This document shows positions 17,901-25,211 of a DNA stretch of 64,000 nucleotides, piece by piece. Location: positions 6,820,001-6,884,000 of the forward strand of contig NZ_CP107917.1 of NCBI RefSeq assembly GCF_036014175.1, written 5' to 3'. This DNA comes from Streptomyces sp. NBC_00443. GTDB lineage: Bacteria; Actinomycetota; Actinomycetes; Streptomycetales; Streptomycetaceae. The position numbers were made by a program, and so were the translations under genes. The notes under the pieces were generated by a model. That model was not told the DNA's origin, ran no database searches, and saw only the letters and a list, made by a program, of their open reading frames with translations. The first letter of the stretch is position 1. Every line of letters starts with the position of its first letter.

Positions 17901-19706
17901 GTCGTAGCCGAAGCGGACCAGTTCGATGTCGTGGCCGTCGGCCGCCAGGCTCAGGGCGGTTATTCGGTCCCCGGTCGTCTCGATCGTGAGGTGGTAGCCG
18001 GCCGAGTGTGCGATCGCCTTGGGGGCGCCCTCGTGGTCGTACTCGAAGGTGAGCCACTGGCCGGAGCGGTCGGTGATCTGTTCCAGCAGGGCGATGCCGT
18101 TGCCGTCGCCGCCCGGGGCCGCGAAGTGCCAGGTGCGGTCGGCCGCGGGGTCGGTGATGGCGTAGTCGCCGTAGGCGTCGATGGTCAGCGGGTGGCGCTC
18201 GCCGTTCAGGGGCAGGACGGGCACCCCGGGCGCGGGGTGGGGGTAGGACAGCAGGGAACCGTCCTCGCGGACGCAGATGACACCCTCGGCGTCGATCTCC
18301 AGGCGCTGGTCAGCGGTTGAGGCCCACCTCGGTCCGAACCATCGGCCGGCCTCGTACGACGACTCGAACTGCCGGGAGAAGAGCAGCGGCAGCCTGGCGG
18401 GCAGGGTGACGTCGGTCTGCGGCAGGGACATGCGGCCGGTGGCCATGTCGATCGGGTCGCCGCCGAAAACCTTGCACTTCAGCTCCCGGGCGAAATTCCT
18501 GATCCCCTCGGCCGCCTTGCCGAGACTCCTGCGCGCCGCTCCGGTCGCCGCGCCCTCCGCAGCCCCTCGTGCGGCCCCTCGGGCCATGCCGGTGGCGCCT
18601 TTGCCGCCGATCAGGTTCGAGGCGAGGTAGCCCAGGGAGTCACCCGGATCGCTGCTCCAGCCGCTGCCGATGACGGCCTTGGGCAGGCGTTCGGGGTGGG
18701 CGGCGGTGCCCACCAGGCCGGCCAGCAGCATGTTGGAGTTCTTCACATACTCGCCGGGGTGGGTGATGTTGTAGGAGTCCATCGGGTTGACGGTGCGGAC
18801 CAGCTTCACCAGGTCAGCGCCTCCCTTCAGGAGACCGCCCAGGACGTGGGCCTGGTTCAGCTGCGTGCTCACGACGGTGTCCGCCGCGTCGGCCTTCACC
18901 CGGTCGGTGAACTCCGGCTTCGGCGGAGCCGTCTCCAGCGCGGCGGCCACCCGGCGCTGCGCGTCGCGGGCGGCGTCGGTGCGCTGGCGGCGCGCCTCGG
19001 CCAGGATCTCCTCGGCCTCCTTCCGGCCGGCCGCCCCCGGATCGACGAAGGCGCCCGGCTCGGTCGGTTTGCGGCCCGGGTCGCGTCCCGCCGAAGCCGC
19101 CGCGTTGTACTGGGCGGCGGCCTGGTTGTACGCCGTCACTTGAGCGTTGTGCGCGTCCACCGCCCGCCGGCTGTCCTCCTGCGCGTTGCGGTGGGCGTCG
19201 ATCGCGGTCTGCGCCTGCTGCTGCGCCCAGCGCACCGTGTCCGCGTACGCCTCCAGCGCCTTGGCCGCCGCCTCGCAGGCATCGGCCGCCGTCAGCCACT
19301 GCTTGGGATGCATGTCGAACTTCTCGCGGAAGGCGTCAGCCGCCTTGCCCTGCCAGCCCTCGCCGTCCAACGAGCGCATCCCCTGGCCGACGCTCTCGAA
19401 CGCCCGGAAGAAGTCCCGCAGATGCCGGGCCCGCGACTCCAGCGCCTGGGGACTGCCGTGGACCAACTCCTTGGGGTCCTCGCTCTCTCCCAGCCGGCGC
19501 TCGGCGACATCGCCGCCCAGCCGGTTGTTCACCCCCTCGCCGAAGTCGCGCACCCCCTCGGCCGCGCCGTCCGCACCGACCGCCGACAGGCCGTCCGCCG
19601 CCTTGTCCGCACCCCAGTTGACGGCCTCGCCGACCCCCTCGCTCACGCCGTCGACGGCGCTCTCCAGGCCGTCCCCGAGGTCGTTGACCATGTCCCCCAG
19701 GCCCAT
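14961..19706 (-). CDS. RHS-repeat polymorphic toxin with WXG-like N terminus and papain-like C-terminal toxin tip
   Basis: This is a 1581-residue secreted toxin. Residues 1-190 are helical and carry a WXG-like turn (GEGWQGKAADAFREKF), the putative type VII secretion signal. A helical linker follows to about 400. At about 415 a DUF6531-type entry (FGGDPIDMATGRMSLPQTDVTLPARLPL) begins the YD/RHS shell, with dozens of YDxxGRL repeats to about 1400. The conserved RHS core end is RYATRDPLGL. The last ~150 residues form the variable tip: Cys in GNIDCSEIAEY, His in TEYRYHDVYTDGRYVYDP and the following Asp form a likely Cys-His-Asp triad of a papain-fold toxin. The tip DNA (14961-15400) is AT-richer than the RHS shell. 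ATG at 19706 overlaps the upstream stop (TGATG). Confidence 0.9.
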   Translation of the reverse strand: MGLGDMVNDLGDGLESAVDGVSEGVGEAVNWGADKAADGLSAVGADGAAEGVRDFGEGVNNRLGGDVAERRLGESEDPKELVHGSPQALESRARHLRDFFRAFESVGQGMRSLDGEGWQGKAADAFREKFDMHPKQWLTAADACEAAAKALEAYADTVRWAQQQAQTAIDAHRNAQEDSRRAVDAHNAQVTAYNQAAAQYNAAASAGRDPGRKPTEPGAFVDPGAAGRKEAEEILAEARRQRTDAARDAQRRVAAALETAPPKPEFTDRVKADAADTVVSTQLNQAHVLGGLLKGGADLVKLVRTVNPMDSYNITHPGEYVKNSNMLLAGLVGTAAHPERLPKAVIGSGWSSDPGDSLGYLASNLIGGKGATGMARGAARGAAEGAATGAARRSLGKAAEGIRNFARELKCKVFGGDPIDMATGRMSLPQTDVTLPARLPLLFSRQFESSYEAGRWFGPRWASTADQRLEIDAEGVICVREDGSLLSYPHPAPGVPVLPLNGERHPLTIDAYGDYAITDPAADRTWHFAAPGGDGNGIALLEQITDRSGQWLTFEYDHEGAPKAIAHSAGYHLTIETTGDRITALSLAADGHDIELVRFGYDDHGHLTGVTNSSGIPTRFTNDELGRITAWTDTNDSSYHYVYDDQGRCTSQSGEAGHLSNTFVYGDTDPDTGHRTITATNSLGHSTRYDVNSDLQVVAESGPDGSTTRTTYDRYHRPLTITDPLGRTRSHAYDEAGRLVMAVRPDGRYSSIGYDDQGRPVAIAGPDGTHVAQQFDEFGNRTQVTDTASGTTTRFTYDDLGHLASVTDATGATSTVRCNPAGLPVEVTDPLGGVTRYERDAFGRPTTITDPTGAVTRLEWTVEGRLSRRITADGATESWTYDGEGNCTSHTDAMGAVSRYEYTHFDLMSARTGPDGVRYEFAHDTELHLTKVTNPQELTWSYEYDAAGRLVAETDFDDRRLTYQHDRAGQLTASTTASGRTICFDRDVLGRVVRKDAAGAVTTYAYDATGGLARAVGADAVLTLQRDDSGRLMSETVNGRTLTYTYDVLGRRTSRTTPSCASSTWMYDAAGNRTELTTGGHTLAFTHDAAGRELTRHIGEALTLTNAFDPLGRLTKQELTGPGDTRLEHRAYTYRADGNLTGIDDHLNGARRFDLDAVGRVTAVHAANWTESYAYDAAGNQTRAAWPDSMPGQDATGDRTYTGTRITRAGNVRYEHDEAGRITLRQKTRLSRKPDTWRYTWDAEDRLTSVVTPDGTTWRYRYDPLGRRTAKQRLAADAETVLEQVDFTWDGTTLCEQTTHTPGTGQSAITLTWDHQGVRPLTQTERKHLTDTPQEEIDQRFYAIVTDLVGTPTELVDERGDIAWHTRSTLWGTTAWDRGATAYTPLRFPGQYFDPETGLHYNFHRHYDPETARYATRDPLGLIPAPNPATYVQNPHTRSDSLGLAPDCPPGENARGIFDFRGPNPDFPADAAAVDAMRSAPIGGNIDCSEIAEYILRESGGQGKVINFTIKNDPIINIPENSGQLVTEYRYHDVYTDGRYVYDPAMRADPIPYGDYERAIRLLNPGKKLVVQNGGYSGPLW

Positions 19707-20308
19707 CAGCGCTCAACCTCCCCGGACACCGAGGCCTCGGGGCCGTCCGGCTGCCAGTCCGTCCGCGAATCGAATGGGGCGTCCGGGGTCACCGTCGAGG
19801 TTTCCAGGTCCTCCTTCGCCTGCGCCCAGGCCTGCCGGGCCGCCTGGTCGCCGGCCTGCAGTGACTCCGCGCTGTAGTCCGCGTTCATGAAGTGGGACAC
19901 GGAGTTGTCCTTCAACGTCTGCGACCAGGAACGCTGCTCGACCTCCTCCTCGGACAGGTAAGGGTTGCCCGCCGCCGCCGTCCACACCGTCTTCACGGTG
20001 TTCGAAACGTACTGCTCCTGCTCGTGGTACAGCCCCGCCGACAGGTTGAGCCGCTGCGCGAACCCGTTCGCGTCCTGCATCATCGAGCGCACCCCCCAAC
20101 TCCAGCGCTCGCAGAAGTCGGCGAACACCTGGCGCAGGTTCGCGTCCCCCACCTCAAGACCGGCCAGCTCCAGGTCGTCGAAGCCCCGCCCCTGCGCCGC
20201 CTCGATGTCGAAGCCCAGCTCCTTCAGCTCGTCGATCGCCAGGTTGATGCCCCGGGTGATCCGCGCCAGCGCCTCCGGATCGACCCGGTAGCCGTCCCCG
20301 CCACTCAC
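19706..20308 (-). CDS. WXG-like helical partner protein of the RHS toxin
   Basis: The 200-residue helical, acidic protein (from MSGGDGYRVDPEALARI) has an N-terminal helix pair with spacing like ESX/PE-type proteins and a central Trp-rich segment (FADFCERWSWGVRSMMQDANGFAQRLNLSAGLYHEQEQYVS, in outline). I infer a chaperone or co-secreted partner role for the toxin. It starts at GTG 20308, overlapping the TGA of the SseB-like gene (GTGA), and its own TGA overlaps the toxin ATG, so the three genes are coupled. Confidence 0.75.
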   Translation of the reverse strand: MSGGDGYRVDPEALARITRGINLAIDELKELGFDIEAAQGRGFDDLELAGLEVGDANLRQVFADFCERWSWGVRSMMQDANGFAQRLNLSAGLYHEQEQYVSNTVKTVWTAAAGNPYLSEEEVEQRSWSQTLKDNSVSHFMNADYSAESLQAGDQAARQAWAQAKEDLETSTVTPDAPFDSRTDWQPDGPEASVSGEVER

Positions 20309-20712
20309 GCGTCCGCCCCTTCAGACTCCAGAGCGGTGTCCACAGCCGCCGCGTCCGGAACGACACCCTCGGCCGGAGGCAGCACCAGGCCCGCCGCACT
20401 GCCCGCGTCCACCGCGATCCCGACCGGCCCGCCGTCCACCTTCGCCACCTCGGGGACCACCTGGTCCAGCAAACGCGCCCCGTACACCGGCACCCGCTCC
20501 GGCACCGCCTCACCACGCGCCTGCGCAAAGCGCGCCAGCGCCGCGTCATCCGTGAACGCAAACAGCCAGCGGACGCCGCCCGCCGCCGCCGACAGCAGCG
20601 AGTCGTCCACCACCGGCACGAGCACCTCGCTGCGACGGAACTCGCCGACGGCCGCGCGTAGATCGCCCTGCCCGGTCGCCGTCAGATCCGCCAACCGCAT
20701 CCTCAGCCCCAT
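20305..20712 (-). CDS. SseB-like N-terminal domain protein
   Basis: The protein of about 135 residues (MGLRMRLADLTATGQGDLRA, then EFRRSEVLVPVVDDSLLSAAAGGVRWLFAFTDDAALARFAQARG) matches the SseB protein N-terminal domain found in actinobacterial type VII-related and toxin gene clusters. The start is uncertain: ATG 20712, ATG 20700 (GAGG just upstream) or the farther ATG 20769 are all in frame. It is the first gene of the leftward toxin operon and is divergent from the Ser/Thr kinase gene. Confidence 0.75.
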   Translation of the reverse strand: MGLRMRLADLTATGQGDLRAAVGEFRRSEVLVPVVDDSLLSAAAGGVRWLFAFTDDAALARFAQARGEAVPERVPVYGARLLDQVVPEVAKVDGGPVGIAVDAGSAAGLVLPPAEGVVPDAAAVDTALESEGADA

Positions 20713-20942
20713 GGCATCCGCGCTCAAAACAACCCCCGCCGAAATCCCGCCGAAAACTACACCGTTCATCGCACATGCGAACGATCATGCTAGTCCGGTG
20801 AACACGGGCCGATCCAGGTGGCGCCGGTCTCGGCGTTTCGGCCAGGGGGACCCGGGGTTCCAAGGGTCCTCGCCCGGACCAAGCCGTCCCCCCGTTACGT
20901 ATCCTGAGCCCTCGAACTGCATGACGGGGGAGGGTTCCGGGC

Positions 20943-23198
20943 GTGCTGCTGCACAGGGACGATCCGAAATCGGTCGGCGGCTACAAGCTGGTCGACCGGC
21001 TCGGGTCCGGGGGCATGGGGGTCGTCTACCGGGGCAGGTCACGCTCGGGACGTGAGGTCGCCGTCAAGGTGGTGCACTCCCAGTACGCCGAGGACCCCGT
21101 CTTCCGCGCCCGCTTCCGGCAGGAGATCGAGGCGGTCCGCAAGGTGAGCGGCGCCTTCACCGCACCGGTGGTGGACGCCGACCCGGAGGCGGTACGGCCC
21201 TGGATGGCCACCCAGTACGTGCCCGGGCTCTCCCTCGCCGCCCGGATCGGCGACCAAGGTCCGCTGAAGGGCGCCGAGTTGCGGCGGCTGACGCTCGGTC
21301 TGGTGGAGGCGCTGCGGGACATCCACCGGGCGGGGGTGGTCCACCGGGACCTCAAACCCGCCAACGTTCTCATCGCCGACGACGGCCCGCGTGTCATCGA
21401 CTTCGGCATCTCGCGTGCGGCCGAGGACCACAAGACCCTCACCGAGACCGGGCAGATGATCGGCACCCCGCCGTTCATGTCTCCGGAGCAGCTCACCGAC
21501 GCCCGTTCGGTGGAGCCGGCTTCCGACGTCTTCTCCCTCGGCGCCCTGCTGGTCTTCTCGGTCACGGGCCGGGGCCCCTTCGACGCGGACAGCCCCTACC
21601 TCACGGCCTACCGGGTCATCCACGACGCCCCCGTCCTGGACGGCGTACCGCAGGCTCTCCGGTCGATCCTGGAGCGCTGCCTCGCCAAGGAACCGGCGGA
21701 CCGGCCCGAACTGGGCGAACTGGCAAGGGCGTTCGTGGCCGCGCTGCCGGAGGCGGGTCCCGACGACCAGCCCACCGTGACGCTGCGCACGGAAGAGATG
21801 GCCCTGGTCCGGACCCGGCCCGCCGCGGTCGCCGGCCCGGTCGCCGAGGTTCCCGGCCGGCCACACAGTCGTGTACGCCCGCTGTGGGCCACGGCCGGCA
21901 CGGTCGGTGCCCTCACGCTCGGCCTGACCGGATACCTGCTGATCGGGCCCGGACAAGGGGACGACGACGCCCGGACGGGAGCCGGCACCGCCGCGTCCGC
22001 GCCTTCCCGATGGGCGGGCATGCCGGCAGGCTGGAAGCCCTGGCAGACGACGGTGGACGCCACTGCCGCGCACGGCGTGAAGAAGGGGTCGGCCGGCGGG
22101 ACCGGGTTGGGAGACGGCCCGGAATGCCGGCTGTACGAGGGTGCCGTCTACTGCGCGGGTGACGGTGTTCTGCCCATGCGCCTCGACGGGCTGACCGGAC
22201 GGATCGACTGGCGCGCCGACGTCCTGCCCCCCGGCCGGCGCCAGGGGACGTACACCTTCTCCGTCCTCGGTCTCGTGGATGACGCGATGCTGGTCCAGCA
22301 GGACTTCACCCCCGTCGCCGGGGAGGCGTCGAGCACGACGGTCGCCGCTCTGGACACCGGGACCGGTGAGCGGCTCTGGCATCGGAAGGCGGCGAGCAGC
22401 GGGATGTCCCCGGCGGTCTCCGGCAGCCTCGTGGTCATGCCGGCCGACGGCGCTCGCGCGGTGACCGCCCGTTCGGCACGCACCGGCGCCGAGCGTTGGA
22501 CGACACCGCTGCCGGCGGGGCAGTACTGCGACGCCCAGGGCGTGGACGAGGCCCTCCGGCTGGAGTGCGTCGCCGAGTTCACGCCTTCCCAGAGCATCCT
22601 GCTGATGGAGCTGGACCGGGCCGACGGCTCGGCGCGGCGAGTGAAGGTGCCCAACCGCGGAACGCTCGTGGGGACCATCGACGGCCGGCTGCTCTACGTC
22701 GACCCGGCCGAGGACGAGGAGCGGAACGTCCCGGCGGGCGAAGAGGGGCCGTTCTCCAGTATCCGGCTGGTGGACCCGGAGACCGGTGAGGGCCGTTCGA
22801 CGAAGCTGGCGGAGGAGTTCGAGGGCGTTGTGACGCTCGGGGACGGCACACTGTGGTTCGTCACGTCCTCCGGCCAGGTGAGCGCCGTGTCGGTCCGGAC
22901 GGGCGAGCGGCTGTGGCAGACCGCGACGAGTCTGGAGACGCCCAGCGGCGTCACCCACGACCCGCGCGCTCGTGCGGTCTACCTGTCCAGCGCAAGCGGT
23001 CGCGTCGCCGCCCTCGACACGAAGAAGGGCACGCTGCTGTGGGAGACCCTGCCGCGTGCCCGACGGGTGACGAACGCGGGCAGCCGGTCGCTGCCCGAGG
23101 TGATGGTCCGTGAGGGCTCCCTGATCGCCGCCACCCCGGACGGTGACCTCTTCACCGTCGACCCCGCCCACCCCGACCGGAAGCCCGTGTCGGGGTGA
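20943..23198 (+). CDS. Transmembrane Ser/Thr protein kinase with PQQ-like beta-propeller sensor
   Basis: The 751-residue Hanks-type kinase has a Gly loop RLGSGGMGVVYRG (about 20), Lys in VAVKVVH, catalytic HRDLKPANVLI (about 138), DFGIS and a MSPEQ activation segment. After a Pro/Thr-rich linker comes one membrane helix (TAGTVGALTLGLTGYLLIG, about 320). The ~400-residue extracytoplasmic part has repeated blades (GLTGRIDWRADV, GTGERLWHRKA, TGAERWTTPLP, TGERLWQTAT, KKGTLLWETLP), an outer-facing PQQ/quinoprotein-like propeller that probably senses a ligand. GTG 20943 has GGGGGAGGG about 8 bases upstream. It is divergent from the toxin operon, but I see no direct link. Confidence 0.92.
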   Translation: MLLHRDDPKSVGGYKLVDRLGSGGMGVVYRGRSRSGREVAVKVVHSQYAEDPVFRARFRQEIEAVRKVSGAFTAPVVDADPEAVRPWMATQYVPGLSLAARIGDQGPLKGAELRRLTLGLVEALRDIHRAGVVHRDLKPANVLIADDGPRVIDFGISRAAEDHKTLTETGQMIGTPPFMSPEQLTDARSVEPASDVFSLGALLVFSVTGRGPFDADSPYLTAYRVIHDAPVLDGVPQALRSILERCLAKEPADRPELGELARAFVAALPEAGPDDQPTVTLRTEEMALVRTRPAAVAGPVAEVPGRPHSRVRPLWATAGTVGALTLGLTGYLLIGPGQGDDDARTGAGTAASAPSRWAGMPAGWKPWQTTVDATAAHGVKKGSAGGTGLGDGPECRLYEGAVYCAGDGVLPMRLDGLTGRIDWRADVLPPGRRQGTYTFSVLGLVDDAMLVQQDFTPVAGEASSTTVAALDTGTGERLWHRKAASSGMSPAVSGSLVVMPADGARAVTARSARTGAERWTTPLPAGQYCDAQGVDEALRLECVAEFTPSQSILLMELDRADGSARRVKVPNRGTLVGTIDGRLLYVDPAEDEERNVPAGEEGPFSSIRLVDPETGEGRSTKLAEEFEGVVTLGDGTLWFVTSSGQVSAVSVRTGERLWQTATSLETPSGVTHDPRARAVYLSSASGRVAALDTKKGTLLWETLPRARRVTNAGSRSLPEVMVREGSLIAATPDGDLFTVDPAHPDRKPVSG

Positions 23199-23253
23199 GC
23201 GCCTGAGGCCGGCGTGCGCGACGCCGTACTCCGCGCAGCGACCACCGACATAC

Positions 23254-24438
23254 CTACGGCAGCGCCAGCATCCGCTCCAGCGCCAGCTTCGCGAACGCCT
23301 CGGTCTCCTTGTCGACCTCGATCCGGTTGACCAGGTTGCCCTCGGCCAGTGACTCCAGCGTCCAGACCAGGTGGGGGAGGTCGATGCGGTTCATGGTCGA
23401 GCAGAAGCAGACCGTCTTGTCGAGGAAGGCGATCTCCTTGCCCTCCGGCGCGAAACGGTTCGCCAGCCGGCGGACCAGGTTCAGCTCCGTGCCGATGGCC
23501 CACTTCGAGCCGGCCGGGGCGGCCTCCAGGGCCTTGATGATGTACTCCGTCGAGCCGACGTAGTCCGCCGCGGCCACGACCTCGTGCTTGCACTCCGGGT
23601 GGACGAGGACGTTGACGCCCGGGATGCGCTCGCGCACGTCGTTCACCGAGTCGAGGCTGAAGCGGCCGTGCACCGAGCAGTGGCCGCGCCAAAGGATCAT
23701 CTTCGCGGTGCGCAGCTCGTCCGCCGTCAGCCCGCCGTTCGGCTTGTGCGGGTTGTAGAGGACGCAGTCCTCCAGGGACATGCCCATGTCCCGCACGGCG
23801 GTGTTGCGGCCGAGGTGCTGGTCGGGCAGGAACAGGACCTTCTCGCCCTGTTCGAAGGCCCAGTCCAGGGCCCGCTTTGCGTTGGACGAGGTGCAGATCG
23901 TGCCGCCGTGCTTGCCCGTGAACGCCTTGATGTCCGCGGACGAGTTCATGTACGAGACGGGCACGACCTGCTCGGCTATTCCGGCCTCGGTCAGCACGTC
24001 CCAGCACTCGGCGACCTGCTCGGCCGTCGCCATGTCGGCCATCGAGCAGCCGGCGGCGAGGTCGGGCAGGACGACCTTCTGGTCGTCGGACGTCAGGATG
24101 TCCGCCGACTCGGCCATGAAGTGCACGCCGCAGAACACGATGTACTCGGCCTCCGGGCGGGCGGCCGCGTCCTTGGCCAGCTTGAACGAGTCACCGGTCA
24201 CGTCGGCGAACTGGATGACCTCGTCGCGCTGGTAGTGGTGGCCGAGCACGAAGACCTTGTTCCCGAGCTTCGCCTTGGCCGCGCGGGCGCGCTCGACCAG
24301 GTCCGGATCGGACGGCGAGGGAAGGTCGCCGGGACACTCGACGCCACGCTCGCTCCTCGGGTCGGCCTCACGGCCGAGGAGCAGCAGGGCGAGGGGCGTC
24401 GGCTGTACGTCGAGCTCCTGGGTCTGGGCGGTGGTCAC
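23254..24438 (-). CDS. nadA: Quinolinate synthase A
   Basis: The 394-residue enzyme condenses iminoaspartate with dihydroxyacetone phosphate to give quinolinate in NAD synthesis. Candidate [4Fe-4S] ligands are Cys in YIVFCGVHFMAES, in VLVHPECKHEV and in KTVCFCSTMNRI. Other family motifs are VFVLGHHYQRDEV near the start and TSSNAKRALDWAF. GTG 24438 gives the family N terminus (TTAQTQELDVQP) with AAAGGG upstream. nadB and nadC are not next to it here. An inverted repeat lies between it and the divergent erpA gene. Confidence 0.95.
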   Translation of the reverse strand: MTTAQTQELDVQPTPLALLLLGREADPRSERGVECPGDLPSPSDPDLVERARAAKAKLGNKVFVLGHHYQRDEVIQFADVTGDSFKLAKDAAARPEAEYIVFCGVHFMAESADILTSDDQKVVLPDLAAGCSMADMATAEQVAECWDVLTEAGIAEQVVPVSYMNSSADIKAFTGKHGGTICTSSNAKRALDWAFEQGEKVLFLPDQHLGRNTAVRDMGMSLEDCVLYNPHKPNGGLTADELRTAKMILWRGHCSVHGRFSLDSVNDVRERIPGVNVLVHPECKHEVVAAADYVGSTEYIIKALEAAPAGSKWAIGTELNLVRRLANRFAPEGKEIAFLDKTVCFCSTMNRIDLPHLVWTLESLAEGNLVNRIEVDKETEAFAKLALERMLALP

Positions 24439-24529
24439 GACACGCACCCTTTCTGTTCTGCGGCTCGCCGGGACCGGGAAAGTCCGGAGCCGGCGGGTCA
24501 AGCGGGACACCTTCTTCGACTTCTCGTCG

Positions 24530-24605
24530 AATTGACGTTATCTATCATAACCGGTTCACGTCAGTTTGACGATGTCCATCATGTCGATGTGACGTGAATC
24601 CCGGT
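24530..24605. promoter_or_regulatory. Inverted repeats between nadA and erpA (candidate operator/promoter)
   Basis: Two inverted repeats lie in the 328-base gap: GTTAT-CTATC-ATAAC (24537-24551), and TTCACGTCA (24555-24563) with TGACGTGAA (24590-24598), whose arms are exactly complementary. The AT-rich first repeat could hold the -10 region of nadA on the minus strand. The divergent layout suggests shared control, perhaps by an NAD- or iron-sulfur-responsive regulator, but the factor is not known. I see no gene in 24439-24766. Confidence 0.5.
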
Positions 24606-24766
24606 GCCGGGGCCGCGTATTCCCGAATCGGTCGTTTTCCGCTTCGGGTGCCGTGTGCGAGCATGAAGAAGGACCGAAAGACAAACGCCCGGCCCGGAAT
24701 GAATCCGCGGCCCCGTCGGTTGCAACCGTCGGCAAGCAGTCTCCGTACAACCCGGGAGAGATGTAG

Positions 24767-25123
24767 ATGTCCGTATCGGACGAGACCAGCACCGTCACCG
24801 ACGGCATCATCCTGTCCGACGCCGCCGCGGCGAAGGTCAAGGCGCTGCTCGACCAGGAAGGCCGTGAGGACCTGGCCCTGCGCGTCGCCGTTCAGCCCGG
24901 TGGCTGCTCCGGCCTGCGCTACCAGCTCTTCTTCGACGAGCGCTCCCTCGACGGCGACGTCGTCAAGGACTTCGGCGGCGTGAAGGTCGTCACCGACCGC
25001 ATGAGCGCCCCGTACCTGGGCGGCGCGTCCATCGACTTCGTGGACACCATCGAGAAGCAGGGCTTCACGATCGACAACCCGAACGCGACCGGCTCCTGCG
25101 CCTGCGGCGACTCCTTCAGCTGA
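24767..25123 (+). CDS. erpA: HesB/IscA/ErpA-type iron-sulfur cluster insertion protein
   Basis: The 118-residue A-type carrier has the three conserved cysteines in GGCSGLRYQLFF and GSCACGDSF, which hold an Fe-S cluster for delivery to apoproteins. The ATG follows GGGAGAG. It lies near Fe-S users (nadA, qcrA) and the desulfurase-TusA gene at 28654-30030. ErpA/IscA is the usual name, though the family cannot be split further by eye. Confidence 0.92.
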   Translation: MSVSDETSTVTDGIILSDAAAAKVKALLDQEGREDLALRVAVQPGGCSGLRYQLFFDERSLDGDVVKDFGGVKVVTDRMSAPYLGGASIDFVDTIEKQGFTIDNPNATGSCACGDSFS

Positions 25124-25159
25124 CCCGGCCGAAACCGGCTGACCCAGCCGAAACGCGAG

Positions 25160-25193
25160 AAGGCGGCGACCCCCTCCGACGGGGCCGCCGCCT
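25160..25193. terminator. Bidirectional terminator between erpA and the membrane protein gene
   Basis: AAGGCGGCGACCCC and CGGGGCCGCCGCCTT flank a short loop (CTCCGA), a long GC-rich stem in the gap between two convergent genes. Confidence 0.85.
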
Positions 25194-25211
25194 TCCCGTG
25201 TCCGGGGGCCT

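Noticed and set aside
15352..18057. A 901-codon alternative frame within the RHS gene on the same strand
   Set aside because: It is a second frame of the RHS shell, full of Arg/Pro. The true frame carries YD repeats.
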